A program made the position numbers and the translations under genes. From Bacteroidota bacterium (GTDB lineage: Bacteria; Bacteroidota; Bacteroidia; Flavobacteriales_F; PHOS-HE28): a DNA stretch of 15,228 nt. Numbering within the stretch: the stretch's first letter is position 1; every line of letters starts with the position of its first letter. The stretch covers positions 1 through 15,228 of the forward strand of contig JAEYYE010000042.1 of NCBI GenBank assembly GCA_023430945.1. Direction: 5' to 3'. Positions 6,696 through 14,800 of this stretch are shown piece after piece. The notes under the pieces were generated by a model. It did no database searches. It was not told where the DNA came from and saw only the letters and a list, made by a program, of their open reading frames with translations.

Positions 6696-7520
6696 TCAGA
6701 CCAAGGCTTCCTCCAATACGCTGTGGTAGAAATCAGCGTGGGCCTTTACATGTTCACCGTATGGAACGTAGTTCATCACCGGTTTATCGTATGCCTTTAC
6801 TGCGGCTTCCAATCCCTTGCCAAGCTTCGCGCTGCCACGTACCACACCGTCGCTCAGGCTCATGGCGAATTTGCTCAACTCGTCCGTGTTCGGCTTGGCC
6901 AATCCTTTCAGGAGAGCGGGGTCGAAACCTTCCATCGCAAGCTTCTTCGGCAGGTCCTTGTCCAGCAACTCGCATTTCTGATCATAGGCCGTATATACCA
7001 GCTTGGCATTCTCAAAATGCGGGTCATCATTGAAGTGATGGCGCACATACAATGGAACGAAAGCGGTCATCCAGCCATGGCAATGGATGATATCCGGGAC
7101 CCAGCCCAGCTTCCTCACGGTCTCAAGCACACCGCGGCCGAAGAAAAGGGCGCGTTCGTCATTATCGCGGAAAAATTCGCCATCCGCATCGTGCGTATCT
7201 GCCTTGCGCTTGAAATACTCTTCATTATCGATGAAGTAGACCTGCATTCGGGCGCTTGGCACACTGGCCACCTTGATCAGCAACGCATGGTCCGTATCAT
7301 TGATGATCAGGTTCATGCCGCTGAGGCGGATCACTTCGTGCAGCTGGTGCCGCCGTTCGTTGATGCAGCCGAACTTCGGCATGAACACCCTGATCTCATT
7401 TCCGCATTCCAATATACCCTGCGGCAGATTGCGAGCGATCTTCGCCATTTCCTCCGGACCATCCATGAAAGGGTGTATCGATTGGGAAATGGTGAGGACC
7501 TTGGCGTTCTTCAAGCTCAT
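6696..7520 (-). CDS. Glycogen/starch synthase-like protein, N-terminal (GT5-type) domain only
   Basis: A 274-residue protein that resembles the N-terminal Rossmann domain of glycogen synthases. Recognisable parts are the N-terminal strand KVLTISQSIHPF, FMPKFGCINERR, MQVYFIDNEEYF, DNDERALFFGRG and the segment DIIHCHGWMTAFVPL, which aligns with the family's conserved HxHDW-type region. The second GT-B domain, which binds ADP-glucose in true synthases (usual length about 470-490 residues), is absent. The family's KxGGL loop near the N terminus is also not recognisable. The single-domain form recurs in Flavobacteriia, so this is probably not a local truncation. The ATG at 7520 is supported by the promoter at 7544-7575, which would give a leader of about 17 bases. 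It heads the operon with DUF4270 and glmS. Enzymatic activity is doubtful; a carbohydrate-binding or regulatory role is conceivable. Confidence 0.85.
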   Translation of the reverse strand: MSLKNAKVLTISQSIHPFMDGPEEMAKIARNLPQGILECGNEIRVFMPKFGCINERRHQLHEVIRLSGMNLIINDTDHALLIKVASVPSARMQVYFIDNEEYFKRKADTHDADGEFFRDNDERALFFGRGVLETVRKLGWVPDIIHCHGWMTAFVPLYVRHHFNDDPHFENAKLVYTAYDQKCELLDKDLPKKLAMEGFDPALLKGLAKPNTDELSKFAMSLSDGVVRGSAKLGKGLEAAVKAYDKPVMNYVPYGEHVKAHADFYHSVLEEALV

Positions 7521-7543
7521 ATGATAAGGGTGGGAATTGGGTA

Positions 7544-7575
7544 CAAAAATATGGAATTTTCGCCGGAATATCAAA
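7544..7575 (-). promoter_or_regulatory. Promoter of the glycogen-synthase-like / DUF4270 / glmS operon
   Basis: On the minus strand, TTTG (complement of 7572-7575) is separated by 20 bases from TATTTTTG (complement of 7544-7551). This is a full match to the Bacteroidota promoter pattern. The ATG at 7520 is 23 bases past the -7 element. No comparable element was noticed in the short gaps inside the operon. Confidence 0.8.
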
Positions 7576-7584
7576 CCCGGCCTT

Positions 7585-7592
7585 TAGCTTCG
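7585..7592 (+). promoter_or_regulatory. Possible -7 element of the panC operon
   Basis: TAGCTTCG differs from the Bacteroidota consensus TAnnTTTG at one position and lies 35 bases before the panC start. No good -33 box is visible at the right distance (the nearest is tttt at 7557-7560, 24 bases away), so this is tentative. Confidence 0.3.
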
Positions 7593-7627
7593 TCCCCCCT
7601 TTTCCGTGTTCCACGGCCGCGCGGATC

Positions 7628-8476
7628 GTGAAGATCGTACAAACCCCGGAAGCCATCGCCAGTGAGGTGGCCCATGCGCGCCGAAGCAATGCCCGGATCG
7701 GTTTCGTGCCCACCATGGGCGCCTTGCACGAAGGGCACCTCGGCTTGATCCACCGGGCCCGCACCACCTGCGATGCTGTGGTCTGCAGCATCTTCGTGAA
7801 CCCTTTGCAATTCAACGATCCAAAGGATCTGGAAAAGTATCCACGGCGGATCGAAGCGGATGCACAGTTGCTGAAAGACGCTGGTTGCGACCTTCTGTTC
7901 ACTCCTGAGAAGGAAGGCATCTTCGCCGATTTCAAACCAAGGAAGTATGACCTGGGCGGGCTGGATCTACACTGGGAGGGCCCATCGCGGCCGGGACATT
8001 TCCAGGGTGTGGTGAACGTGGTGGAACGGCTCTTCTTCTATGTACGGCCCGATGAAGCGTTCTTCGGAGAGAAGGACCGGCAGCAGCTTGCCATTCTACA
8101 ACATGTGGCCCGATCGGAGCGCTGGCCGGAGAAGATCGTTCCCTGCCCCACATCACGTGAGCGCGATGGCCTGGCCAGAAGTTCACGTAACATGCGGTTG
8201 AACACCGTGGAAAGAGAGGAGGCCGGATTACTCTACAAAGCGCTTCAACTCGTGGCTGTTCAGGCATTCAGGTCACCGGTGGCCGAAATACACCGCAATG
8301 TGGGGGATCTCCTTGGATCTTCCCCGATCATCCAACTCGATCATTTCGGCCTGGCCGATCCTCTGACATTGCGACCGATCGGATCATGGGAAGGGTACGA
8401 TCAGGTGGTGGCGCTCATCGCCGCACAAGTGGGACCCGTGCGCTTGATCGATAACATGTTGGTGAGCCGCAACTAG
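7628..8476 (+). CDS. panC: Pantothenate synthetase
   Basis: A 282-residue pantoate--beta-alanine ligase that uses ATP to join pantoate and beta-alanine into pantothenate, the precursor of coenzyme A, in the cytoplasm. Family motifs occur in order: PTMGALHEGH (28-37, the HIGH-like nucleotide-binding motif), FVNPLQF (56-62), RPGHFQGV (121-128), FFGEKDRQQ (145-153) and the ATP-binding SSRN (185-188). The usual Y of KDYQQ is R here, and the usual M before SSRN is R. Both are mild departures and the core residues are kept. The start is GTG at 7628, which gives the expected N terminus MKIVQT. It heads a plus-strand run and is followed after 75 bases by panD, which supplies its beta-alanine. Confidence 0.95.
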   Translation: MKIVQTPEAIASEVAHARRSNARIGFVPTMGALHEGHLGLIHRARTTCDAVVCSIFVNPLQFNDPKDLEKYPRRIEADAQLLKDAGCDLLFTPEKEGIFADFKPRKYDLGGLDLHWEGPSRPGHFQGVVNVVERLFFYVRPDEAFFGEKDRQQLAILQHVARSERWPEKIVPCPTSRERDGLARSSRNMRLNTVEREEAGLLYKALQLVAVQAFRSPVAEIHRNVGDLLGSSPIIQLDHFGLADPLTLRPIGSWEGYDQVVALIAAQVGPVRLIDNMLVSRN

Positions 8477-8507
8477 TTGCAGCTACCGTCATTCCGAACA
8501 TTCGCAG

Positions 8508-8515
8508 TAAATTTG
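8508..8515 (+). promoter_or_regulatory. Likely internal promoter -7 element before panD
   Basis: TAAATTTG matches TAnnTTTG perfectly and lies 36 bases before the panD ATG, in the 75-base panC-panD gap, which is the only real gap in this gene run. The -33 element is poor: a TTG at 8477-8479 is 28 bases away, too far for the usual spacing. It could give panD and the downstream envelope and radA genes transcription independent of panC. Confidence 0.5.
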
Positions 8516-8551
8516 CACGCCCGAAGCCACCGGCCAGGGTTCCAGCAGAAA

Positions 8552-8902
8552 ATGACGATCGAAGTGCTCCGCGCGAAGCTGCATCGCGTAAGCATCAGTG
8601 AAGCGAACCTCGATTATATCGGTAGCATCACCATTGATGAGGACCTGATCGATGCCGTTGGTTTCGTTGAAGGAGAGAAGGTGCAGGTGCTCAACGTGAA
8701 TAATGGGGAGCGGCTGGAGACCTACGTGATCAAGGGCGAGCGCGGATCGGGCAAGATCTGCCTGAACGGCCCGGCGGCACACAAGGCACGGGTGGGCGAT
8801 ATCGTGATCGTGGTGGCTTATGCCCATATGGGCATCGAGGAGGCGCGCGCTTTCAGGCCCAGCATCGTGTTCCCCGATGAGCGCACCAACAAGCTCAAGT
8901 AA
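8552..8902 (+). CDS. panD: Aspartate 1-decarboxylase proenzyme
   Basis: A 116-residue pyruvoyl-dependent decarboxylase that makes beta-alanine from aspartate for PanC. The self-cleavage site Y22-I-G24-S25 is in the canonical place. Processing after G24 turns S25 into the N-terminal pyruvoyl group of the alpha chain. Other family features are the N terminus MTIEVLRAKLHRV with K9, the loop NGERLETYVI, and the segment NGPAAHKARVGDIVIV. Length and motif positions match well-studied bacterial PanD. The ATG at 8552 is chosen because the standard N terminus begins there; an upstream in-frame TTG would add 25 residues unlike the family. The downstream flippase-like gene starts inside its 3' end, overlapping by 26 bases. 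No PanM/PanZ-like maturation factor is seen in the window. Confidence 0.96.
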   Translation: MTIEVLRAKLHRVSISEANLDYIGSITIDEDLIDAVGFVEGEKVQVLNVNNGERLETYVIKGERGSGKICLNGPAAHKARVGDIVIVVAYAHMGIEEARAFRPSIVFPDERTNKLK

Positions 8903-9935
8903 GCGGCCCCGCGATCTTTTGATCGCCACATTGAAGGTGGTGGTCCCGCTTGCACTTGGGATCTGGCTCGTGATCTACTTCTACCGGCAGCTGGACCAGC
9001 AGCAACGCCGGGACCTTTTCGTGGCCTTTGGCCAGGCCAACTGGTGGTGGCTCGGCCTGAGCGTGATCCTCGGCTGGCTCAGCCACCTCAGCCGCGCATG
9101 GCGCTGGCGCTATCTGCTCGGTCACATGGGGCACCATGTCGGCCTCTGGAACAGTTATAACGCGACACTTTCAGGCTACTTCATGAACATGGTGCTGCCC
9201 CGCGCTGGTGAAGCGACACGCGCGGTGATGCTGTATCGCGCCGAAGGCGTGCCGTTCGAGAAGGGCTTCGGAACGATCATGGCGGAACGTACCGTGGACA
9301 TGCTGATCCTGCTTTCGATCGCCGCGATCACGATCGCGCTGCAGTTCGATCGCATGGACCTGATCCAGGCGCGGGTCGAATCTTTCCGGAATTCAGGCAA
9401 TACCACGGAAGATGTTCCCACCACAAGTCCCTTCCTGCCGATCGCGATCGGCCTGCTCATTCTCATCGCCGGGTTCGTTCTGCGCGCCCTTTGGCAACGG
9501 CCTGCATTCCGCGCCCGTGTACGATCCACGGCATCAGGCTTCATGGATGGGCTTCGATCCATCATACGGACAAGGCAGAAAGGTCTTTTCCTGCTCCATA
9601 CTTTCCTTATATGGGGACTCTATGTGACGATGTTCTGGGTGGGCTTTTTCGCCCTCGATACAACCGCTTCTGTTCCATTCGCAGGGGTTATGGCCGGCTT
9701 CATCGCGGGATCGGTGGGCATCGTTCTGGTGCAGGGTGGGATCGGTGCCTATCCCGCATTCGTCGCCCTGATCGTGAGCATTTACATGCCTGCTCCTGAA
9801 GGTGGCGGTATCATCAGGCCCGATGCGCTCGCCATGGGTTGGTTGCTGTGGGCGGCACAGACCGCGATGATCATCGTGCTCGGAGGCATATCGCTACTTT
9901 TGATCTCGCGCAAACGCAGAAACGTACCCGCATGA
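8877..9935 (+). CDS. Lysylphosphatidylglycerol synthase TM region / UPF0104 flippase-like membrane protein
   Basis: A 352-residue polytopic inner-membrane protein of the family annotated as lysylphosphatidylglycerol synthase transmembrane region (flippase-like domain). Hydrophobic segments lie near residues 17-36, 55-71, 134-155, 186-203, 237-259, 267-304 and 318-343, followed by a basic tail (SRKRRN). Family-like features are LSRAWRWRYL (71-80), NMVLPRAGEATRAVMLYR (104-121) and the glycine-rich GSVGIVLVQGGIGAYP (278-293). The soluble aminoacyltransferase domain of true MprF is absent, so it should not itself modify lipids with lysine. Homologues are proposed to move lipid-linked intermediates, but the substrate here is unknown. 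The ATG at 8877 overlaps panD by 26 bases, and its stop overlaps the next start as ATGA, which suggests translational coupling. Confidence 0.85.
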   Translation: MSAPTSSSKRPRDLLIATLKVVVPLALGIWLVIYFYRQLDQQQRRDLFVAFGQANWWWLGLSVILGWLSHLSRAWRWRYLLGHMGHHVGLWNSYNATLSGYFMNMVLPRAGEATRAVMLYRAEGVPFEKGFGTIMAERTVDMLILLSIAAITIALQFDRMDLIQARVESFRNSGNTTEDVPTTSPFLPIAIGLLILIAGFVLRALWQRPAFRARVRSTASGFMDGLRSIIRTRQKGLFLLHTFLIWGLYVTMFWVGFFALDTTASVPFAGVMAGFIAGSVGIVLVQGGIGAYPAFVALIVSIYMPAPEGGGIIRPDALAMGWLLWAAQTAMIIVLGGISLLLISRKRRNVPA

Positions 9936-10438
9936 CCACCGAACCGGCCACGGCTCCGGCCGATAAACGCATAATGGACCTTGTGGCCGTTCAGCGCCTG
10001 GTGAACATCTGGCGTTTGCGCGGCGACCGGATCGTGTTCACCAACGGCTGCTTCGATATACTTCACCGCGGCCATGTTGAGTACCTGGAGGAGGCGGCCG
10101 CATTGGGCGATCGGCTCGTGGTGGGCCTCAACAGCGATGCGAGCGTACGGCGCCAGGGCAAAGGGCTGGATCGGCCACTGAACGATCAGGATAGCCGGGC
10201 AAAAGTGCTCGCCGCTTTGCGCCTGGTCGATTCCGTGGTGATCTTCGATCAGGACACTCCATTGGAACTGATCCAGGCGATCGGCCCCGATGTGCTGGTG
10301 AAGGGTGGCGATTGGTCCGAAGAACGGATCGTGGGATCGGAATATGTTCGCATCTATGGCGGCCAGGTGAAGTCGCTCAAACTGGTCGAAGGATTCTCGA
10401 CCACCGCATTGGTCGAGAAGATCCGCCATGGCAGCTAA
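9932..10438 (+). CDS. rfaE2: RfaE2-type D-glycero-beta-D-manno-heptose 1-phosphate adenylyltransferase
   Basis: A 168-residue nucleotidyltransferase of the cytidylyltransferase fold, equivalent to the C-terminal domain of bifunctional HldE/RfaE. Key motifs are FTNGCFDILHRGH (36-48, with the H45-x2-H48 catalytic motif), VVGLNSDASVRR, RPLNDQDSRAKVLAAL and DVLVKGGDW, ending with the family-typical GFSTTALVEKI. The reaction attaches AMP from ATP to heptose-1-phosphate, on the way to ADP-heptose for lipopolysaccharide core. The kinase domain is not present, so it would have to be encoded elsewhere. The start ATG (9932) overlaps the previous stop by 4 bases, and the end overlaps radA by 11 bases. 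Closely related enzymes with other sugar phosphates exist, so the substrate is inferred. Confidence 0.88.
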   Translation: MTTEPATAPADKRIMDLVAVQRLVNIWRLRGDRIVFTNGCFDILHRGHVEYLEEAAALGDRLVVGLNSDASVRRQGKGLDRPLNDQDSRAKVLAALRLVDSVVIFDQDTPLELIQAIGPDVLVKGGDWSEERIVGSEYVRIYGGQVKSLKLVEGFSTTALVEKIRHGS

Positions 10439-11801
10439 GCTGCGCTCGAAGTACGTCTGCCAGAATTGTGGTGTCAGCCATTCTCAGTGGCTTGGACAGT
10501 GCAGCCAATGCAAGGAATGGAACTCGTTGGTGGAGGAGATCGTGGACCGCTCCGCTTCTCGCAGTGGAATTCCAACGGATCTGCGCCATGGCGATCCGAA
10601 GCCGGTACCGATCCAGGTAATACCCGAACAGGATGGCCCGCGTGCCGCGCTGAACGATCGTGAGCTCACACGTGTGCTCGGCGGCGGTCTGGTGCCCGGG
10701 AGCATGATCTTGCTCGGTGGTGAGCCGGGGATCGGGAAAAGCACATTACTGCTCCAGACCGCGTTGCGCGATCCACACCTGCGCACGCTCTATGTGAGCG
10801 GTGAGGAAAGTGAGCATCAAGTGAAGATGCGCGCCGATCGATTGGGCAACGGAGCTGATGCCGGCGCAAATTGCTTCGTGCTAACCGAGACCAACACCCA
10901 GGCCATCTTCAAACATATCGATCAACTGAAGCCCTCGCTGGTAGTGATCGATAGCGTGCAGACCTTGCACACTTCGATACTGGAGGCCAGCCCGGGCAGC
11001 GTGGGCCAGGTGCGTGAATGCACCGCGGAACTCATGCGCTTCGCCAAGACCACGGGCATCCCGATGGTGTTGATCGGCCATATCACCAAGGATGGTTCCA
11101 TCGCAGGCCCGAAAGTGCTGGAGCATATGGTGGATTGCGTGCTACAGTTCGAAGGCGATCGGGATCATTCCTACCGGCTGCTCCGTCCGTTGAAGAACCG
11201 TTTCGGCAGCACGAACGAACTGGGGATCTACGAAATGCAGGGCAGCGGGCTGGCCGAAGTCGAAGATCCCAGCCGAATACTGCTTGGCGACAGGGCGGAA
11301 AGGCCCAGTGGCGTGGTGGTGGCCGGCACCATGGAAGGCATGCGCCCGTTCCTGATCGAGGTGCAGGCCTTGGTGAGCAGTGCCGTGTACGGCACACCGC
11401 AACGAAGTTCCACCGGGTTCGATCTGCGAAGATTGAACATGCTGCTCGCCGTGATGGAGAAGCGCTGCGGCTTCAGGCTTGGCCAGAAGGATGTTTTCCT
11501 CAACCTTGCCGGTGGTTTTCGTGTGGAGGAACCTGGCATCGATCTGGCCGTGGTATGTGCGATCCTGAGTTCCAATGCCGATATCGCGGTACCGATGGAT
11601 CAATGTTTTGCGGGTGAAGTGGGACTTACCGGCGAGGTACGGCCCGTGCCACGGACCGATCAGCGCATCGCCGAGGCGAAGAAGCTCGGTTTTTCCCGCA
11701 TCTTCGTTCCGAAGGGCACGAAAGGGATCCAAGCCGTTCGAGGGATCGAAGTGATCCAGGTAGCCCGCGTCGACGAGGTGCTATCCCAACTTTTCGGTTA
11801 G
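10428..11801 (+). CDS. radA: DNA repair protein RadA
   Basis: A 457-residue RadA (Sms), the RecA-like branch-migration helicase that processes recombination intermediates. Three parts are visible. First, an N-terminal C4 zinc motif with C11, C14, C25 and C28 within the conserved CxxCG...WxGxCxxCxxWN pattern. Second, a RecA-like ATPase with Walker A GEPGIGKS (98-105), a Walker B strand ending at D175 (LVVID) and the RadA-specific KNRFG motif at 256-260. Third, a Lon-like C-terminal domain from about residue 290 that lacks protease function in this family. The length is typical. The ATG at 10428 lies inside the rfaE2 reading frame, an 11-base overlap, which suggests translational coupling. It is the last gene of the panC run and is followed at once by the 25-bp hairpin. 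Confidence 0.97.
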   Translation: MAAKLRSKYVCQNCGVSHSQWLGQCSQCKEWNSLVEEIVDRSASRSGIPTDLRHGDPKPVPIQVIPEQDGPRAALNDRELTRVLGGGLVPGSMILLGGEPGIGKSTLLLQTALRDPHLRTLYVSGEESEHQVKMRADRLGNGADAGANCFVLTETNTQAIFKHIDQLKPSLVVIDSVQTLHTSILEASPGSVGQVRECTAELMRFAKTTGIPMVLIGHITKDGSIAGPKVLEHMVDCVLQFEGDRDHSYRLLRPLKNRFGSTNELGIYEMQGSGLAEVEDPSRILLGDRAERPSGVVVAGTMEGMRPFLIEVQALVSSAVYGTPQRSSTGFDLRRLNMLLAVMEKRCGFRLGQKDVFLNLAGGFRVEEPGIDLAVVCAILSSNADIAVPMDQCFAGEVGLTGEVRPVPRTDQRIAEAKKLGFSRIFVPKGTKGIQAVRGIEVIQVARVDEVLSQLFG

Positions 11802-11802
11802 G

Positions 11803-11857
11803 TCTTATCAACAGGAACGGCCATCGCGAATAGCGATGGCCGTTCCTGTTGATAAGA
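11803..11857. terminator. Long perfect hairpin, probable bidirectional terminator of radA and the surface-protein gene
   Basis: A 25-bp perfect inverted repeat (11803-11827 with 11833-11857) surrounds a 5-base loop, gaata. It starts 2 bases after the radA stop codon and ends 6 bases before the stop codon of the convergent minus-strand gene, filling almost the whole intergenic space. There is no long T tract on either side. Position and symmetry argue for a shared terminator or transcript 3'-end stabiliser. Confidence 0.8.
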
Positions 11858-11863
11858 GGTGTA

Positions 11864-14800
11864 TTACTGGCGCACCAGTCGTCCGGTGAACGTATCCTGC
11901 TCACCGCTTACACGATAGAAGTACACGCCCATGGCGCGGGAAGCACCATTCCAGTTCACCTTGGTTTCCACACCGGCAGGGACCCGCCCATCGAACACGC
12001 GCTCCAGCAGCACACCGTCCGCAGAGAGGATGTCGATCACCAGGTGATCATCATGCTCCAGTTCACCGACCACGATCGTGGTGTGTTCTGTGAACGGGTT
12101 GGGGTAGGCGGTGGTGGTGGTCGCGAACTTGGATTCCTCCTTCTGTTCGGAGACCACTGGCGGTGAAGGCGGATCAGGCTGATCGGCCTGCTGCGGGCAC
12201 TCCAGATAGCCACTTGCCATCGTTCCACCGATGTATCCAGTGTTGATCTCGTGCAGCGCGATCCTCAGTTGATTCCGGCTGAACCAGGAGAAACATCCAC
12301 CCACTTTGCGATCCGCTTCCTCGATCACCTCGGCCACTGTGGATCCAGCGAAGATGCCCTCAGCGATCACCGCATCCTTCAGGAGCGTTTCCGCATTCGC
12401 GAAATCAGCGGACAACTCATCGAACCGGACCGCGATCTTCAAAGCCACCAGTTCACCTGCGAGCGAATTGCCATAGGTGTTGCCTGGATCGGTCATTTGG
12501 CCGAAAGGCAATCGCTGTGATGGGCCCGTTGATGGCAGGAACGCATCCACTGCTTGAGCGGTGGTCAAGGTGAGCATCCGGAATCCGCAACCGATGGTGA
12601 TACCGTCTGGGAACGCTTGGGCAAAATCGTTCGTGGCAAGTGCAGCTTCGGTCCAGTAGGCCTGTTCCTGTGTGCGCAGCCCGAGGCAGTCATCCTCGTT
12701 CCCGCTGGTGATCGTTAATGTGCAGGTTTCGCTGCAACCGTTCTGATCGGTAACGGTGACCACATGAATGCCGGAGCCTTCGACCGCAAGAATAGTGGAA
12801 TCGAGTTCAGCATTGCCGTTCCACATGTAGGTGAAGGGACCATTGCCATTGAGCACTTCAACACCCACGATACCCGATGCAGCATCTTCATAACAGTTGA
12901 TCTCAGGTGCTGTGCTCACTTCAAGAGCGATCGCTGCTGAAGTGGTGCTGCAGCCACTTCCTTCAACATGAACACTGTAGTTACCCGAGGCCGTAACGAG
13001 CAGTTCATGTGAATTCTCATCTGCGATCGCTTCGCCATCCAGGAGCCACTGATAGGTGTAGGTACTGTCGAACGTAGTGTGAAGTACTGTGCTGCTTCCC
13101 TCGCAGAAGGAAGTGTCGCCCTGAAGCATCAGTTCAACGACCGGAAGGGTGGTCACTACTTCGGCCGTATCGCTTACCATGCAACCGTTGTTGTTCACCG
13201 TTGCGATGTACACGCCACTTCCAGAAGCGTAGAGACTATCACCTTCTGCGAGCACTGCGTCATTCAGGGACCACTCCACCCCGTAAGAAGCATTGTCACT
13301 TTGCATCACGAGCAGCACACTATCGCCGGCACAGAAAGTCGATTCACCGATCGTGCTGATGTTGAATACCGGCTCTTCACTGGTGATCACTTCAACCACC
13401 TCGGAAGTTGCACTGCAGGTACCGTCATCGATCGCTACCTGGTAGGAACCGGCCGTATTGGCGGTAATGGTGGATCCGTCGACACCTTCCATCTCAACGC
13501 CGTTGAAGCTCCAGGTATACTCATAGGTACTATCGGCCATTGCGCTGATCACCACGCTATCACCAATGCAGAACGCAGCTGGTCCATCCAGCTCAAGCGA
13601 GACCACCGGCAATGTGATCACCGCTATTTCCGCTGATGCGACCGTACATCCGCCATTGCTCACTGCTACGCTGTACGCTCCGGTCACCGTCGCCATGTGG
13701 ATATCGGAAGTGGCGCCTTCGATGTTCACACCGTCGATCGACCATTGGTAGGTCCACGAAGTATCCGCAGCTGTGGACAATTGCACGCTTTCACCTGCGC
13801 AGAACGTCAACGGTCCGTTGGCCGTGATCTCAGTTACAGGTATGGCATTGGCGATCACTTCGATCGGTGCAGAACTGGCGGAACAAGCGCCATGTGCGAT
13901 CGTGGCGATATAGGTTCCCGAAACCATCGCTGTGATGGATGCGTTCGTATCGGGCAGTAGAACGCCATCCAAGGTCCATGCATACGAGTAAGCACTATCC
14001 GCCACAGCAGTGATCAACACGCTGTCACCGGCACAGAGATCGGTGGGTCCCGAAGTGAATACGTTCACATCAGGCGTCATGCTCACCTGGACCGTGGCCG
14101 AGGTATTCGAGCAAGTGCCATTGCTCACATATACTGAATATACGCCAGGCAAGGTGGCCGCGAAGGCCGTGTCGACCGCGCCAGGGATCAACTGTCCATC
14201 AAGCATCCACATATAGGCGTAGGATGGATCGATGGTGGCATTGAGAAGGACCGTGTCACCGGTGCAGACCATGGTAGGCCCATGCGAGCCGATCGCGATC
14301 TCCGGAAGCTCCAGTACCGTGATCTCGGTGGTCCCGATCGCCGAGATGCAATCCCCGGTGGAGATCTGCAAACCATAGGTGCCTCCTTCAGTGGCTTCGA
14401 TGGATGCACCTTCCTCCGAAAGATCCGATCCATTCAAGGTCCATGAATACGTAGCGCCTTCAACAGGGGTGGCACTGATCGTCACCGATCCACCTGCGCA
14501 GATGGTCGATCCGCCGTTGACCGTGAGATCAGGGGCTTGCGGAGTGAAGGAAGACACTTGTACACTCGAGGATGTGGCGCTGCATCCGTTCCCCGTAACG
14601 GTAACTGTGTAGTTGCCTGGCTGGGCTGCTGCGAAACTCGATCCGGAGGCACCATTTATCGCCTGCCCGTTCAATTGCCAGCTGTATGACAAGCCTGCGC
14701 CGGTGGTGGCGTTGAGCAACACTGAACTTCCTTCGCAGATCGTGGTCGATCCAGCTGGGCTGATCGATGCCACAGGTCCACTGTTCACGTTCAATGCAAG

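Noticed and set aside
8877..9935. Membrane protein considered as a true lysylphosphatidylglycerol synthase (MprF)
   Set aside because: Only the membrane domain is present; the soluble aminoacyl-transferase domain is missing, so the enzyme name should not be applied.
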